A stretch of 30,085 nt of DNA. It comes from a virus. The stretch lies in the IMG/VR virus record IMGVR_UViG_3300027833_000165, positions 1-30,085 of that record. One strand, given 5' to 3'. The notes below the pieces were generated by a model. It saw nothing but the letters and a program-made list of their open reading frames with translations, searched no databases and was not told where the DNA came from. Shown piece after piece: positions 18,051-26,072 of this stretch; positions within the stretch are counted from its first letter, which is position 1, and each line of letters starts with the position of its first letter. The translations under genes were made by a program, and so were the position numbers.

Positions 18051-18767
18051 TTACTTGTTTCTTTGTTGATAGTTAATATGAGTACCTGATAATTTTGCTA
18101 CTGTTACTGGAGTAGGTGGCATTGGAGGACCTGATGGTCCTACGCCCGTTGGATGTATATGTGCATTGTAATCATCTAACCACATCTGTAACCAATCCTG
18201 TAGAGATTGACCTCTTACTGCTGGTTCAGTTTCATCTGCTCCAGGTTCACCTTCGTTAGATATAAATATATCTCCACAGTCCATAAAGATTTTAGCATCT
18301 GTTGAGATCTTAATAAAACCTTCTTCGTCGATTTGCATCATAGGTCTTTCTTTTGCACCCTCACCTCTAGTAATTACTAGGCCATCTTCAGGAGAATGAT
18401 ATATTCTTACATTTCTTTCTGCATCGTAAACCAAACTAATTACATTATGTGGTTCTCCTGATGCTTCAAGAATGTCTGCTTTTAATTCTTCGTTCTGATC
18501 TACTTGAAACCAGTACTCTGGGTGGTAGATGTTTCCGTTATCAAATCTTACTGCAACAATATCTCCAACTCTAGGTACAATATGCATACCAGGTGCTTCT
18601 CTATTCTGTGGAGTAGCCCATGGAATAGTTTCGTTTGTAAGTTTATCAAATTTACCGTATACCTTTACTCTTGCCCTACCTTGAAGAAGAGGGTCTTCAA
18701 TATCAACTACCTCTCCTAACCAATGAGCATCACGTAAATTGTCTCTAAATAATTCACTGTTATTCAT
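18051..18767 (-). CDS. Baseplate spike/hub OB-fold protein, gp5/V-like (238 aa)
   Basis: This is the central spike component that pierces the cell envelope. Residues ~14-90 form the OB domain seen in gp5/gpV proteins: HWLGEVVDIEDPLLQGRARV, then IPWATPQNREAPG, then VGDIVAVRFDNGN and YHPEYWF. A beta-stranded spine follows (RNVRIYHSPEDGLVITRGEG, then FIKISTDAKIF). The C-terminus contains AHIHPTGVGPSGPPMPP (202-218), a motif often found at the end of phage spike proteins. Unlike T4 gp5 there is no lysozyme domain between OB and spike; it is nearer in size to P2 gpV (211 aa). It overlaps the upstream 454-aa gene by 8 nt, indicating coupled translation with hub partners. Confidence 0.87.
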   Translation of the reverse strand: MNNSELFRDNLRDAHWLGEVVDIEDPLLQGRARVKVYGKFDKLTNETIPWATPQNREAPGMHIVPRVGDIVAVRFDNGNIYHPEYWFQVDQNEELKADILEASGEPHNVISLVYDAERNVRIYHSPEDGLVITRGEGAKERPMMQIDEEGFIKISTDAKIFMDCGDIFISNEGEPGADETEPAVRGQSLQDWLQMWLDDYNAHIHPTGVGPSGPPMPPTPVTVAKLSGTHINYQQRNK

Positions 18768-18873
18768 GTACGTTATTGTTTAAGTTACCATCCGGTGTTG
18801 AGTCTACACCAGGCTCATGTATTCTATAATTTAAGAAACCATCTGGTGATGAATCAACTCCTGCTGGATGAAT
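18760..18873 (-). repeat. 51-bp coding tandem repeat, two units plus a truncated third
   Basis: This encodes the C-terminal IHxxGVDSxPDGxLN repeats of the 454-aa protein. Units 1 and 2 agree at 11 of 17 residues. The third unit stops after VHE, where the next gene's ATG lies out of frame. Confidence 0.7.
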
Positions 18874-20124
18874 TTTTTCGTTTATACCACCGCTACCGCC
18901 AGAGTTATTGTTACCACCAAACAAACCTCCTAATTGATTTGCAATTGCATTTATTGAACCTGCTTGAACTGCATCTAGTAATGAACCACCGGAAAGTCCG
19001 TGTACATTACCTAATAATAATTTACTCATAACAGAATCTGTAACTCTACCAATTAAGGTTGATGCTAAGCCTGTTGTCTTACCATATACATTACCAATAT
19101 CAGAATTGTTCTGTAGGGTTAATGAATTTACTGCACTATTAACTCTACCTGTAATACCATCAACGGCATTATCTACTGCATCTCCAATTTTACCTAAAGT
19201 ATTATCTTTAAGTACAGATTTAAAAGTAGGATCTCCAGGTAATGCGAAACCACCCTTTCCATCACCATCTTTACTAATAGTTCTTCTATCTGCACTTGGA
19301 TCAAATGGGTTATAGTCGCCTTGAGCTGCTTGTTCTAATGGAGAATCATTTACCTCAGTAACTAGATTCGCTCCTAGTTGTTGATTAATCTGATGTACAG
19401 CACCCCATTCAATTGCAATCTTAGGCTTTTTTAACTCAGGGTTTTTACCTAGATCTGCAAACATAGGAGCAATAGAGTCTATATCAAATTCACAATGTGA
19501 AAAGTTAAGTTGTATAAAAGGCTTAGCTGATAGACTAAAGTCTTGGTTCATCTTTTTAACATTACCGCCATTGCCAGAATTTTCAGGATTATCAAAAAAT
19601 CCTAGATTCTTAGCATCGGAATCCTGTTGGAAAGCTCTAACCTCACTAACCCAAACTTGCATTTGAAAATGTCTTAGGTTTGGTGGAATAACTTCTACCC
19701 ATCTAGTAAAATCAAAACAAGCTCTCTTATATAAGTCCATTAGACCGATTGCAGTTAATTCAACATTCTCTTCTAAACACTCAATCTCTAATTTAGGTTT
19801 ATTTGCACCCCACCAAGGGTCAACCATTTTTTCATAAGTCATTGCTGCATCAACACCTGAAATTGTTTGCCAAAACCAAGGCAACTCTTTATTAATCTTT
19901 AATAAAACTTTTTGAAAGTTTTCAAGTGCTAAAGAATATTTCTTTGCATGGTCTTGATTTAAAACCTTTGTTAAATAATCCATAGCTGGACCGGCAAACA
20001 GAGGAGACTCTTCTCTATTCTGAGTATCAAATACCAGAAAGAAGCTAAGATACGTTGGGTCTTCGTTTATCTTACGAAGCAACGATCCTTTTCTAAAATC
20101 TTGTGTTCTTTTAAAGTCTGCCAT
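18760..20124 (-). CDS. Hub/tail-tube-like protein with C-terminal 17-residue tandem repeats (454 aa)
   Basis: The segment PPNLRHFQMQVWVSEVRAF followed by KPFIQLNFSHCEFDIDSI (about residues 150-225) resembles the tail-tube-fold pattern, where a 'MxVYVxEVR' strand pairs with a '(L/F)xFxxCEF' strand. This suggests a tube-initiator or hub adaptor of the gp48/gp54 kind. Residues ~255-415 are Gly/Asn/Asp/Ser-rich with hydrophobic helices (IGDAVDNAVDGITGRVNSAV). The last 37 residues are two 17-residue repeats, IHPAGVDSSPDGFLNYR and IHEPGVDSTPDGNLNNN, plus the first three residues of a third, VHE. The truncated third unit coincides with the start of the spike gene, which overlaps by 8 nt. The tube-fold call is by motif and neighbours only. 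Confidence 0.7.
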   Translation of the reverse strand: MADFKRTQDFRKGSLLRKINEDPTYLSFFLVFDTQNREESPLFAGPAMDYLTKVLNQDHAKKYSLALENFQKVLLKINKELPWFWQTISGVDAAMTYEKMVDPWWGANKPKLEIECLEENVELTAIGLMDLYKRACFDFTRWVEVIPPNLRHFQMQVWVSEVRAFQQDSDAKNLGFFDNPENSGNGGNVKKMNQDFSLSAKPFIQLNFSHCEFDIDSIAPMFADLGKNPELKKPKIAIEWGAVHQINQQLGANLVTEVNDSPLEQAAQGDYNPFDPSADRRTISKDGDGKGGFALPGDPTFKSVLKDNTLGKIGDAVDNAVDGITGRVNSAVNSLTLQNNSDIGNVYGKTTGLASTLIGRVTDSVMSKLLLGNVHGLSGGSLLDAVQAGSINAIANQLGGLFGGNNNSGGSGGINEKIHPAGVDSSPDGFLNYRIHEPGVDSTPDGNLNNNVHE

Positions 20125-20144
20125 GTATTATCTATCTCTCTTTT

Positions 20145-21653
20145 TTAATCTTCTAAATTCTTAATCCTCGTTGGCCACTCTCTTCTAATTAATGTAACCA
20201 TCTGTTTTAGACCATCATCTGGATTATCAATAATATAGTCAATATTCTCTATAATATAATGACCACTTATGAACCTATCCATTACCTGTTGTGCATCATT
20301 GGCATCTTCTGCTTTTCCAGCGCCAAATGGTTTATCTGTAAATCCAGCCTCATCTCTTTTAAAATCACCTTGTTTAGAAGCTTCTGCTCTAATACCATCA
20401 TAATGATACATTATTACTGGAATCTTTTGAAATTTATAGATCGATGGATTAAATGAAGATAGCGTCATTCTAATTTTCATTTTTTCAATCTCCATTTGAT
20501 TCTGTTTATTATGTAACTTAGAAAAAGCTGCATTAGGATGCGTATTTCCTAAACCGTCCTCGCCTGCATTTTGTCTACCCATGTATTTATGTTTTACTTG
20601 AGTCTCATAGCGATTATCTTTCTCATTACCTTTTAAAGGTGCTTCAATATCTGGTAAGTCTTCAGTTACTAGAGCTTCTACTTTAAACTCTTGTAACCTA
20701 TCACCAGGTTCAGCGTTATTATCGTATATCTGAATGTTTCTAGCGTATCCAGCTGCAAGACTAACCTTAGATGAGTTGTTTATCAATTCATACTTATCAA
20801 CATAACAGGATAGCCCATTTGTGTCTTTGTGGTTAGTTAACATTAATGGTACTTCAATCTGATCTCCTTTATTTTCACCGCCCTCTTCCTGATCGTGACC
20901 TTCAGACATTGATGAAGCAAAAGAAGCAAGAACAGACATTACTTCATCCAGCTTAGGGTTAGGAGCGTTGAATATCTTATTAATATTTACATAAGTCAAA
21001 TAATAATATTGATCTATATAGTATTTTGTGAAAGCATCATCAGAGATATAACTATCCTCTACAATTTCTTTTATGAAATCTGCATAAGTAATATAAGCCT
21101 GCAGTCTAGGTTGATTATCATCTGGAGCTTCTACGTTTGTTGCTAGGCCTAGTTCTAAATCTCTTGCTATTAACTCTAAATGATTTAATGAATTATCTGC
21201 ATCTAAGTTTTGGCAATCTTCAGCGTAAAGTCTAGGTATCTTTGCAATACCCTCTAGTGTAATTGTAGGATTTCCACCTTCTATCTCTGGTGAAGTTTCA
21301 ATTTCAATAATATCAAAGTCCATGTGAATAGACTTAAAAGTTTCTTGGTGTTTAGAGTTAAGTAGAATAGTAAAGAAGTCTCCATCTCTTGGGTAAGACT
21401 CTACTTGGAAAGCATTTTTATTATCCATTACTACTACTGCACATTTAGGCGCAATACCGCTACAATCCAATTTAAAAGATTGAATATCATCAGGTCCAAA
21501 TTGATAAGAGTTTACTAGAACGAAAGGTTTTAAAGTACCTATTGCTTTAGTTTGCTTAGCGCCACCTCCGTCTTCACCGAGGTTATCAATTTTGATTTCT
21601 GTAGGTAATATAGCCGGTTCTACGACCGCTAATAAATGATTATCTAACTCCAT
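20145..21653 (-). CDS. Baseplate hub protein, gp27/D-like (502 aa)
   Basis: gp27/D proteins form the trimeric hub that joins the tail tube to the spike. Support comes from the N-terminal beta domain (KPFVLVNSYQFGPDDIQSFK; FQVESYPRDGDFFTILLN), the helical linker LNHLELIARDLELGLATN followed by a TYADFIKEIVEDSYISDDAF stretch, and the very typical YYLTYVNINKIFNAPNP (residues ~220-236). In the family this last piece reads roughly 'YYNLNYVNVNK'. A long charged insertion (Glu/Gly-rich, about 250-272) is probably a loop. The C-terminus, with GHYIIENIDYIID and MVTLIRREW, matches the end of gp27-like hubs. The spike and gp53-like genes flank it, which agrees with a hub cassette. Length is larger than T4 gp27 (391 aa). 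Confidence 0.85.
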   Translation of the reverse strand: MELDNHLLAVVEPAILPTEIKIDNLGEDGGGAKQTKAIGTLKPFVLVNSYQFGPDDIQSFKLDCSGIAPKCAVVVMDNKNAFQVESYPRDGDFFTILLNSKHQETFKSIHMDFDIIEIETSPEIEGGNPTITLEGIAKIPRLYAEDCQNLDADNSLNHLELIARDLELGLATNVEAPDDNQPRLQAYITYADFIKEIVEDSYISDDAFTKYYIDQYYYLTYVNINKIFNAPNPKLDEVMSVLASFASSMSEGHDQEEGGENKGDQIEVPLMLTNHKDTNGLSCYVDKYELINNSSKVSLAAGYARNIQIYDNNAEPGDRLQEFKVEALVTEDLPDIEAPLKGNEKDNRYETQVKHKYMGRQNAGEDGLGNTHPNAAFSKLHNKQNQMEIEKMKIRMTLSSFNPSIYKFQKIPVIMYHYDGIRAEASKQGDFKRDEAGFTDKPFGAGKAEDANDAQQVMDRFISGHYIIENIDYIIDNPDDGLKQMVTLIRREWPTRIKNLED

Positions 21654-21663
21654 ATTCTAAAGT

Positions 21664-22476
21664 TTAGTTACAAGGTGCACCGTCGTTAGCAATGCCGCTT
21701 CCGCCACCTGTAGATTCAGGTGCAGTACCGTCTCCTGCCGCTCCGCCAGTTTCATCTGCAGTTCCAGCCCCAGCTCCGTTAGGTGCGGACACTCCGCCTT
21801 TACCAGCTTGGTTTTGTAAATTTTTATCTAATTGACTTTCCGTCAAACCGCTACCGCCTGCTCCAGCTCCAGATCCACTGCCTAACGCATCTTGTAAATC
21901 ATCAATCTGACCTTCTAACTGATCTATCCTATCTTGAATTAATTGATTTGAAAGATCTGAAACTATTGATTCAGTTACCTCATCGTTCTGAGCTTGTGCT
22001 CCTAATATAACATTTCCATCTGCAGTAAACTTAAAATTCTTTTTGCCGACAGCAATAACATTAGGTGGTAATAACACTTCCTTATTATATTTCTTTTTTA
22101 AGGCTTCTATTCTAGCAAGATCTCTCTTATTTAGTTTTTTACCCTGTACAAATTCGTTCTTAATTTTATTATCCTCAAACTTACTAGGTCTATCTAGTTT
22201 ATAGAATGGTACTTCATCAGTCGGTATCTCTAGCTCTTCTCCTGGGCTTAAAGAAAACGGATCTGATATACCATTCCATTTTAGAATAATATCTGTTTTG
22301 CTATCAGTATTATAGTATTCCAAAGAAATAAGGTCAGGTCTACCAACCTCATCTTCTTTTACAATATGAGTAGCAATAATAGGAACAGCTTCTCTGTTCC
22401 TAAACATCATAGTAGGTTGAGCCAAAATAAATTTAACTCCACTTACTGTTTTATTTATGAGTGTTTTAAGATCCAT
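21664..22476 (-). CDS. Baseplate wedge protein, gp53/LysM-like (270 aa)
   Basis: The N-terminal 100 residues fit the gp53 wedge family, which carries a LysM-like fold. GRPDLISLEYYNTDSKTDII is followed by LKWNGISDPFSLSPGEELEI, the family's usual 'RPDLIS-xYYG..xxWxIL.xN.I.DPF.(L/I)..G..L.IP' pattern. A Lys-rich linker follows, then a short coiled coil (LIQDRIDQLEGQIDDLQDAL, ~180-200). The last 70 residues are low-complexity Gly/Ala/Asn/Thr, probably disordered. T4 gp53 is 196 aa, so the coil and Gly-rich tail are extra. It sits 3 nt after the 582-aa tube-like gene and 10 nt before the hub gene. Confidence 0.8.
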   Translation of the reverse strand: MDLKTLINKTVSGVKFILAQPTMMFRNREAVPIIATHIVKEDEVGRPDLISLEYYNTDSKTDIILKWNGISDPFSLSPGEELEIPTDEVPFYKLDRPSKFEDNKIKNEFVQGKKLNKRDLARIEALKKKYNKEVLLPPNVIAVGKKNFKFTADGNVILGAQAQNDEVTESIVSDLSNQLIQDRIDQLEGQIDDLQDALGSGSGAGAGGSGLTESQLDKNLQNQAGKGGVSAPNGAGAGTADETGGAAGDGTAPESTGGGSGIANDGAPCN

Positions 22477-22479
22477 ATT

Positions 22480-24228
22480 TTATCCGTGACCGAAGTTCGA
22501 TAATTTTTCTGTAAAGCCAGGGGTAAATTTACCTCTATCTTTATTTCCATAAGATGATACATCTACTACGTCATCAAGACTAACAGATCCTTCAACTTCT
22601 GGTTGTAAATACATTCTACCTCTACCAGCATTAAACATACTTTCAATTTCACCTTTATCTCTAGGTCTTGCTGGTTTTAAGGTACATGTTAATTTTAATT
22701 TACTAGGGAAACCTTCATAACTTAGAGGTCCCTCAAATTCTACTTCAGACTTTTCTAAAGCTAGGTTACCACAAACCATCATTGGGTTCATAGGATTACC
22801 TACTGTCATGTGCCATTGTCCTGTCGGATCTCCAGTTAAGAATGCATTAATTACTGCACCACCCTGAGGACCATTCATTAATTTCATTAGTCCACCACCG
22901 ACGATGTTATCCATAATTTTAGAGTCACCTAATGCATTTATACCTTTACCATTTAATAAACCACTCGCAGCCTTACCTATATCATCAAACGCAGCACCCA
23001 TTGAAGATTTTAACTGAGTAGTTAAACTTCCCATAAAACCTGCATAGTCTCCATTCTTTAATTTATCATAATCACCAAATGGCTTACCTACTGAGCCACT
23101 TCCAGTATATCTGGTAGCACCACCCCAGAAAGGAGCATTGTTATATGTTAGGGCTAAGATATTCGCCAGTTGGTCCATAAATGCAACCTTAGGTGAAGTA
23201 CCTGCAATACCTTTAATATCATAATGGAATGTTAGAGTAAATGAACTTTCAAAAATAAGGCCTTGCTCTCTAGCTAAAACGTTCTTAATTACATTCAACG
23301 GTCCAAATACTTTATTAGGATAAGTTTCTTTCATAGGGTCAAATCCCCCACCTTTATCTCTAATAGTTGCAGCTTCCGAAGCAGACTTACCATTAAGACC
23401 AGCCTCAACAGCACGGCCTAATGAAGATGAATCCATCATTGCCCCAAGTTTACCTCTACTCTGTGAGTTACCTGCAACTTCTTGAATTTTAGACTCAACA
23501 TCTTTCCATGGAAATCCAGTACCAAACTTTAACACCTCTTTCATGTCGTTACCTAAAGCAGGTGACATCCATGTTAGAACTCTAGCTAAATCCGGTTGGG
23601 ATAAATCTATATCTCCCCCTTTAGAATCTTTACCCATAGTATTCATAATGTCATCTCCAGTTGGATATGCAAAACGCCTTAGGGTAATTAAGTATTCATT
23701 TGATATTTGACCATAATGTTCTGTTGCTGCAAAATCACCAAATTTATACGAGTAGCCAATACCTCCTTGTTCTTGAGAATAGTTTACAATTCTTCTAGCA
23801 GTAGGATTAAGAATATTATCTTCGCCACCATCTAAAACAGTTTTATTATAGTTTGTATACGCATCTGTTTCATTAGCAACACCACCGGCTCTATTATTGT
23901 AATTATGAAGAGACCATTTATTATATAGAGACCTTACACCATCCCCCATATTAATATCTTTATCTGGGTCTTTAGCTTTAAAAGTCCTAGAAGCAATGGC
24001 ATTTGTGCCATATAAAGATGCTGGACCTGCATCACCACCTTCAATAAAAGTAGTATGCCCAGAAGTAATAGCTGCATCGCCTCCATCTTGGGGCTCATTA
24101 CCTGCTACTTGGTCATCTGGAAACGGGCCATTCCTAACAATCAGATCACCGGTTGCAATCTCCGTATAAGAAAACTTAGTAGGAGGTCCAGGAGTTATGT
24201 TATTAAGTGTATACTTAGGTACAGGCAT
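22480..24228 (-). CDS. Baseplate tail-tube initiator-like protein, gp48/gp54 type (582 aa)
   Basis: The core resembles a protein seen near the hub in many T4-like and jumbo phages. It has EQGLIFESSFTLTFHYDIKG, then KVAFMDQLANILALTYNNAP and FWGG (about residues 315-365). A C-terminal tube-like domain follows, with GQWHMTVGNPMNPMMVCGNL, then EVEFEGPLSYEGFPSKLKLT and RPRDKGEIESMFNAGRGRMY (~475-555). In relatives the 'GNPxNP' loop and 'RPRDxGDIESMFN' end are hallmarks. A Gly-rich segment lies between. As first gene of the hub operon, with its own GATATATA element 22 nt upstream, it likely forms the ring on which the tube starts. Exact gp48 versus gp54 equivalence cannot be decided. Confidence 0.75.
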   Translation of the reverse strand: MPVPKYTLNNITPGPPTKFSYTEIATGDLIVRNGPFPDDQVAGNEPQDGGDAAITSGHTTFIEGGDAGPASLYGTNAIASRTFKAKDPDKDINMGDGVRSLYNKWSLHNYNNRAGGVANETDAYTNYNKTVLDGGEDNILNPTARRIVNYSQEQGGIGYSYKFGDFAATEHYGQISNEYLITLRRFAYPTGDDIMNTMGKDSKGGDIDLSQPDLARVLTWMSPALGNDMKEVLKFGTGFPWKDVESKIQEVAGNSQSRGKLGAMMDSSSLGRAVEAGLNGKSASEAATIRDKGGGFDPMKETYPNKVFGPLNVIKNVLAREQGLIFESSFTLTFHYDIKGIAGTSPKVAFMDQLANILALTYNNAPFWGGATRYTGSGSVGKPFGDYDKLKNGDYAGFMGSLTTQLKSSMGAAFDDIGKAASGLLNGKGINALGDSKIMDNIVGGGLMKLMNGPQGGAVINAFLTGDPTGQWHMTVGNPMNPMMVCGNLALEKSEVEFEGPLSYEGFPSKLKLTCTLKPARPRDKGEIESMFNAGRGRMYLQPEVEGSVSLDDVVDVSSYGNKDRGKFTPGFTEKLSNFGHG

Positions 24229-24249
24229 TAAAAGTCTCTTTGTTTTTTA

Positions 24250-24257
24250 TATATATC
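24250..24257 (-). promoter_or_regulatory. Candidate late promoter for the hub operon
   Basis: The minus strand reads GATATATATA, 22 nt before the ATG at 24228, within a 54-nt gap in an otherwise overlapping gene chain. It belongs to the four-member GATATATAWW set. Confidence 0.55.
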
Positions 24258-24265
24258 TGTGCAAT

Positions 24266-24280
24266 ATATTACAGTAATAT
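24266..24280 (-). other. 15-nt palindrome in front of the hub promoter
   Basis: ATATTAC-T-GTAATAT on the minus strand is a perfect inverted repeat with a single-base centre. It starts 2 nt after the stop of the 200-aa gene and ends 8 nt before the GATATATA element. The one-base centre disfavours a stable full hairpin and there is no U-tract, so an operator-like site is as plausible as a weak RNA structure. Confidence 0.35.
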
Positions 24281-24282
24281 GT

Positions 24283-24885
24283 TTAGACCCACTCTCCGCG
24301 GTCCATTTCATCGTGATTAGGTCTATATAATATAGAGTCAGACCAATCATCGTCCTTAGGGTATCTATCTCCTAAAAACTTTTGAAGTGCTTTAACGAAC
24401 TCTCCTTTTGTATGAAAGTTGTAATTACCAGTATATGTAGTTCGATTTACTAGATTAAATAGATCCCTAATATTAGTTTCTACCTGAAAATCTTGTATTT
24501 TATTAAATAGTTTTGTTTGTTCAGCTCTGGTCTTGACACAGAATACTGAATCTACAACAATTAAGTATTGCATCCATTTGTTACCGTTAAATACTCTATC
24601 TTCTAGTTCTTTAACAGTATTATATTCTTGTCTCTTTAAGTTAATCCTAGTATCTTTACCATCAAAGTTTTTAAGGAATCTTCCACCGAATAAGTTTCGC
24701 TTAAGAAAACTAATTGGGTCATAAAACTTTCTAATCTTAATTTGATATTGAGGATTGACGTCATCAAATTTAACGTCGTGTATCATAGCCCTTACAGGAA
24801 TCAATACATTAGGTGCTTGTGTAGTAGAGATTAGAGCTTGTATTAATTCACCTTTGGTAAATATCTTATGCTTAATCATGGTCAA
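24283..24885 (-). CDS. Unknown phage protein (200 aa)
   Basis: No family is recognised. It is basic and mixed alpha/beta. The first part, HKIFTKGELIQALISTTQAP, echoes the later YNFHTKGEFVKALQKFLGDR (residues ~155-175), so the protein may contain two related helical pieces. The C-terminus is acidic (DDDWSDS, HDEMDRGEWV). The 5' end overlaps the upstream gene by 14 nt; a second in-frame ATG two codons later would reduce this to 8 nt, and either may be used. It is the last of five small genes before the hub operon promoter. Baseplate or tail assembly factors sit in similar places in T4-like phages, but this is only a guess from context. Confidence 0.75.
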   Translation of the reverse strand: MTMIKHKIFTKGELIQALISTTQAPNVLIPVRAMIHDVKFDDVNPQYQIKIRKFYDPISFLKRNLFGGRFLKNFDGKDTRINLKRQEYNTVKELEDRVFNGNKWMQYLIVVDSVFCVKTRAEQTKLFNKIQDFQVETNIRDLFNLVNRTTYTGNYNFHTKGEFVKALQKFLGDRYPKDDDWSDSILYRPNHDEMDRGEWV

Positions 24886-25279
24886 TGAATCTTACGTTAT
24901 CAAATTTACTCAACACTCCTCTTTTAGGATAGTCGCATCTATTAATGATAATAAGATCCAAATCAAAAGGTTCTTCGATTAGGTCGTTTACAAAATCTTT
25001 AAATCCGGATACAGATCCAGTATCTAAAGTTTTAAACATGTATAAAATTTTAGCACCTTCTTTCTCTTTTTCTAGAGTATCACTAAGTAGCCTTTGTATT
25101 AACTTTCTAATATAGAGAGATACAATAATATCTGATGGCTCCTTACTATAAGGATCTGATTTAATTAGTCTATTGAATATATCAAAATATGAGACCGTTA
25201 AATCATACTCACCAGACTTAGCTAATCTCTCAAACTCAGTTCTAGTTTTGCACCATACGCCTTCTACGTGTAGTTTCAT
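24872..25279 (-). CDS. Unknown phage protein (135 aa)
   Basis: No family is recognised. The sequence looks globular: a helical front (MKLHVEGVWCKTRTEFERLA; IIVSLYIRKLIQRLLSDTLE) and a back half with two hydrophobic strands (AKILYMFKTLD, LDLIIINRCDYP). Its start overlaps the stop of the upstream 107-aa gene in an ATGA arrangement (4 nt), and it overlaps the next gene by 14 nt, so the three are translationally coupled. Function is open. Confidence 0.77.
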   Translation of the reverse strand: MKLHVEGVWCKTRTEFERLAKSGEYDLTVSYFDIFNRLIKSDPYSKEPSDIIVSLYIRKLIQRLLSDTLEKEKEGAKILYMFKTLDTGSVSGFKDFVNDLIEEPFDLDLIIINRCDYPKRGVLSKFDNVRFIDHD

Positions 25280-25599
25280 TTCTCTATCATACGAGTAAGC
25301 TTTTTTATTTCTTTTTGGAGTAGCGTTACTCTTTGTTTAATTTCAGATTCGGAAGCGTTATACTTGTCTCCCCAATTCAGTTTAATCTCCAATTTGTCAC
25401 GATCAATATCACTACCAGTACTTAGTCCTAGATCTAAAATTAAATCACTTAAGAATTTAACTTGTTGTTGTCTACCTAAGTAACCATCGAAATCATAAAC
25501 CATCCTAGAAGTATATTCTTCACCTCCGCCGTTTACATTATCGTCAATTAAAAATTTGACCACCCCGTTATCAGCGGGTTCGATTTGAATAGATACCAT
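25276..25599 (-). CDS. Unknown phage protein (107 aa)
   Basis: No family is recognised. The first half is beta-rich (MVSIQIEPADNGVVKFLIDD) with a GGGEEY loop. The second half is charged and helical, ending in a likely short coiled coil (SEIKQRVTLLQKEIKKLTRM). It starts 8 nt after the 154-aa gene and couples to the next gene through an ATGA overlap. It could be a small assembly chaperone, but there is no sequence proof. Confidence 0.77.
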   Translation of the reverse strand: MVSIQIEPADNGVVKFLIDDNVNGGGEEYTSRMVYDFDGYLGRQQQVKFLSDLILDLGLSTGSDIDRDKLEIKLNWGDKYNASESEIKQRVTLLQKEIKKLTRMIEK

Positions 25600-25607
25600 A
25601 TTGCCTG

Positions 25608-26072
25608 TTACTTTTTTCTAGATCGAAATGATTCTCTCACTTCTTTCTGTAATTTCTTAATAGCCTTTTTGTCTTCTTTTATAGACTCCTTATCTTTTAC
25701 TACAGATAAAGACCAAGCCTCTTCTAATTTATTTATCTCGCTTTTATTATAGCCCATAGAATTCCAAGTCTCTTTCATAGACTTTAGTTTATCTTCTAAT
25801 ACAGCATGGTTAACTTTATCCATAGCATCTAAATTTTGCTGATGAATCTTTCTACCATTCTCTATATTTTGCTTACGAAAGTTAGACCTAACCTCACCTA
25901 AGAAATTCATATTACTTAAATACTTAAGCACACCTTGTTGTTTCATCATGTGACGTCTTTGACGTCTATTGTAACTAGTAGGTTGGGATGTCGGAGGCTG
26001 TGTTACTGCTTGATCTATTGCTTGTTGTTGCTCCGGTGTCAGTTGCACTGACTCTTCTTTTTGTTTTGCCAT
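25608..26072 (-). CDS. Charged helical protein of unknown function (154 aa)
   Basis: The N-terminus is Gln/Pro/Thr-rich (LTPEQQQAIDQAVTQPPTSQ) and probably disordered. It is followed by a basic YNRRQRRHMMKQQGVLKYLS patch and a long Lys/Glu-rich helical region, ending KKAIKKLQKEVRESFRSRKK. The first 98 nt overlap the 3' end of the upstream 198-aa gene in another frame. The start has an A/T-rich context (AAATTATTACA before ATG). The basic charged helix suggests protein or nucleic-acid binding; a scaffold or chaperone role would suit the position but is unproven. Confidence 0.72.
   Translation of the reverse strand: MAKQKEESVQLTPEQQQAIDQAVTQPPTSQPTSYNRRQRRHMMKQQGVLKYLSNMNFLGEVRSNFRKQNIENGRKIHQQNLDAMDKVNHAVLEDKLKSMKETWNSMGYNKSEINKLEEAWSLSVVKDKESIKEDKKAIKKLQKEVRESFRSRKK

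Noticed and set aside
18051-18767. Lysozyme domain as in T4 gp5
   Set aside because: After the OB domain the sequence goes straight to spike-like strands; no Glu-based lysozyme motif is visible.
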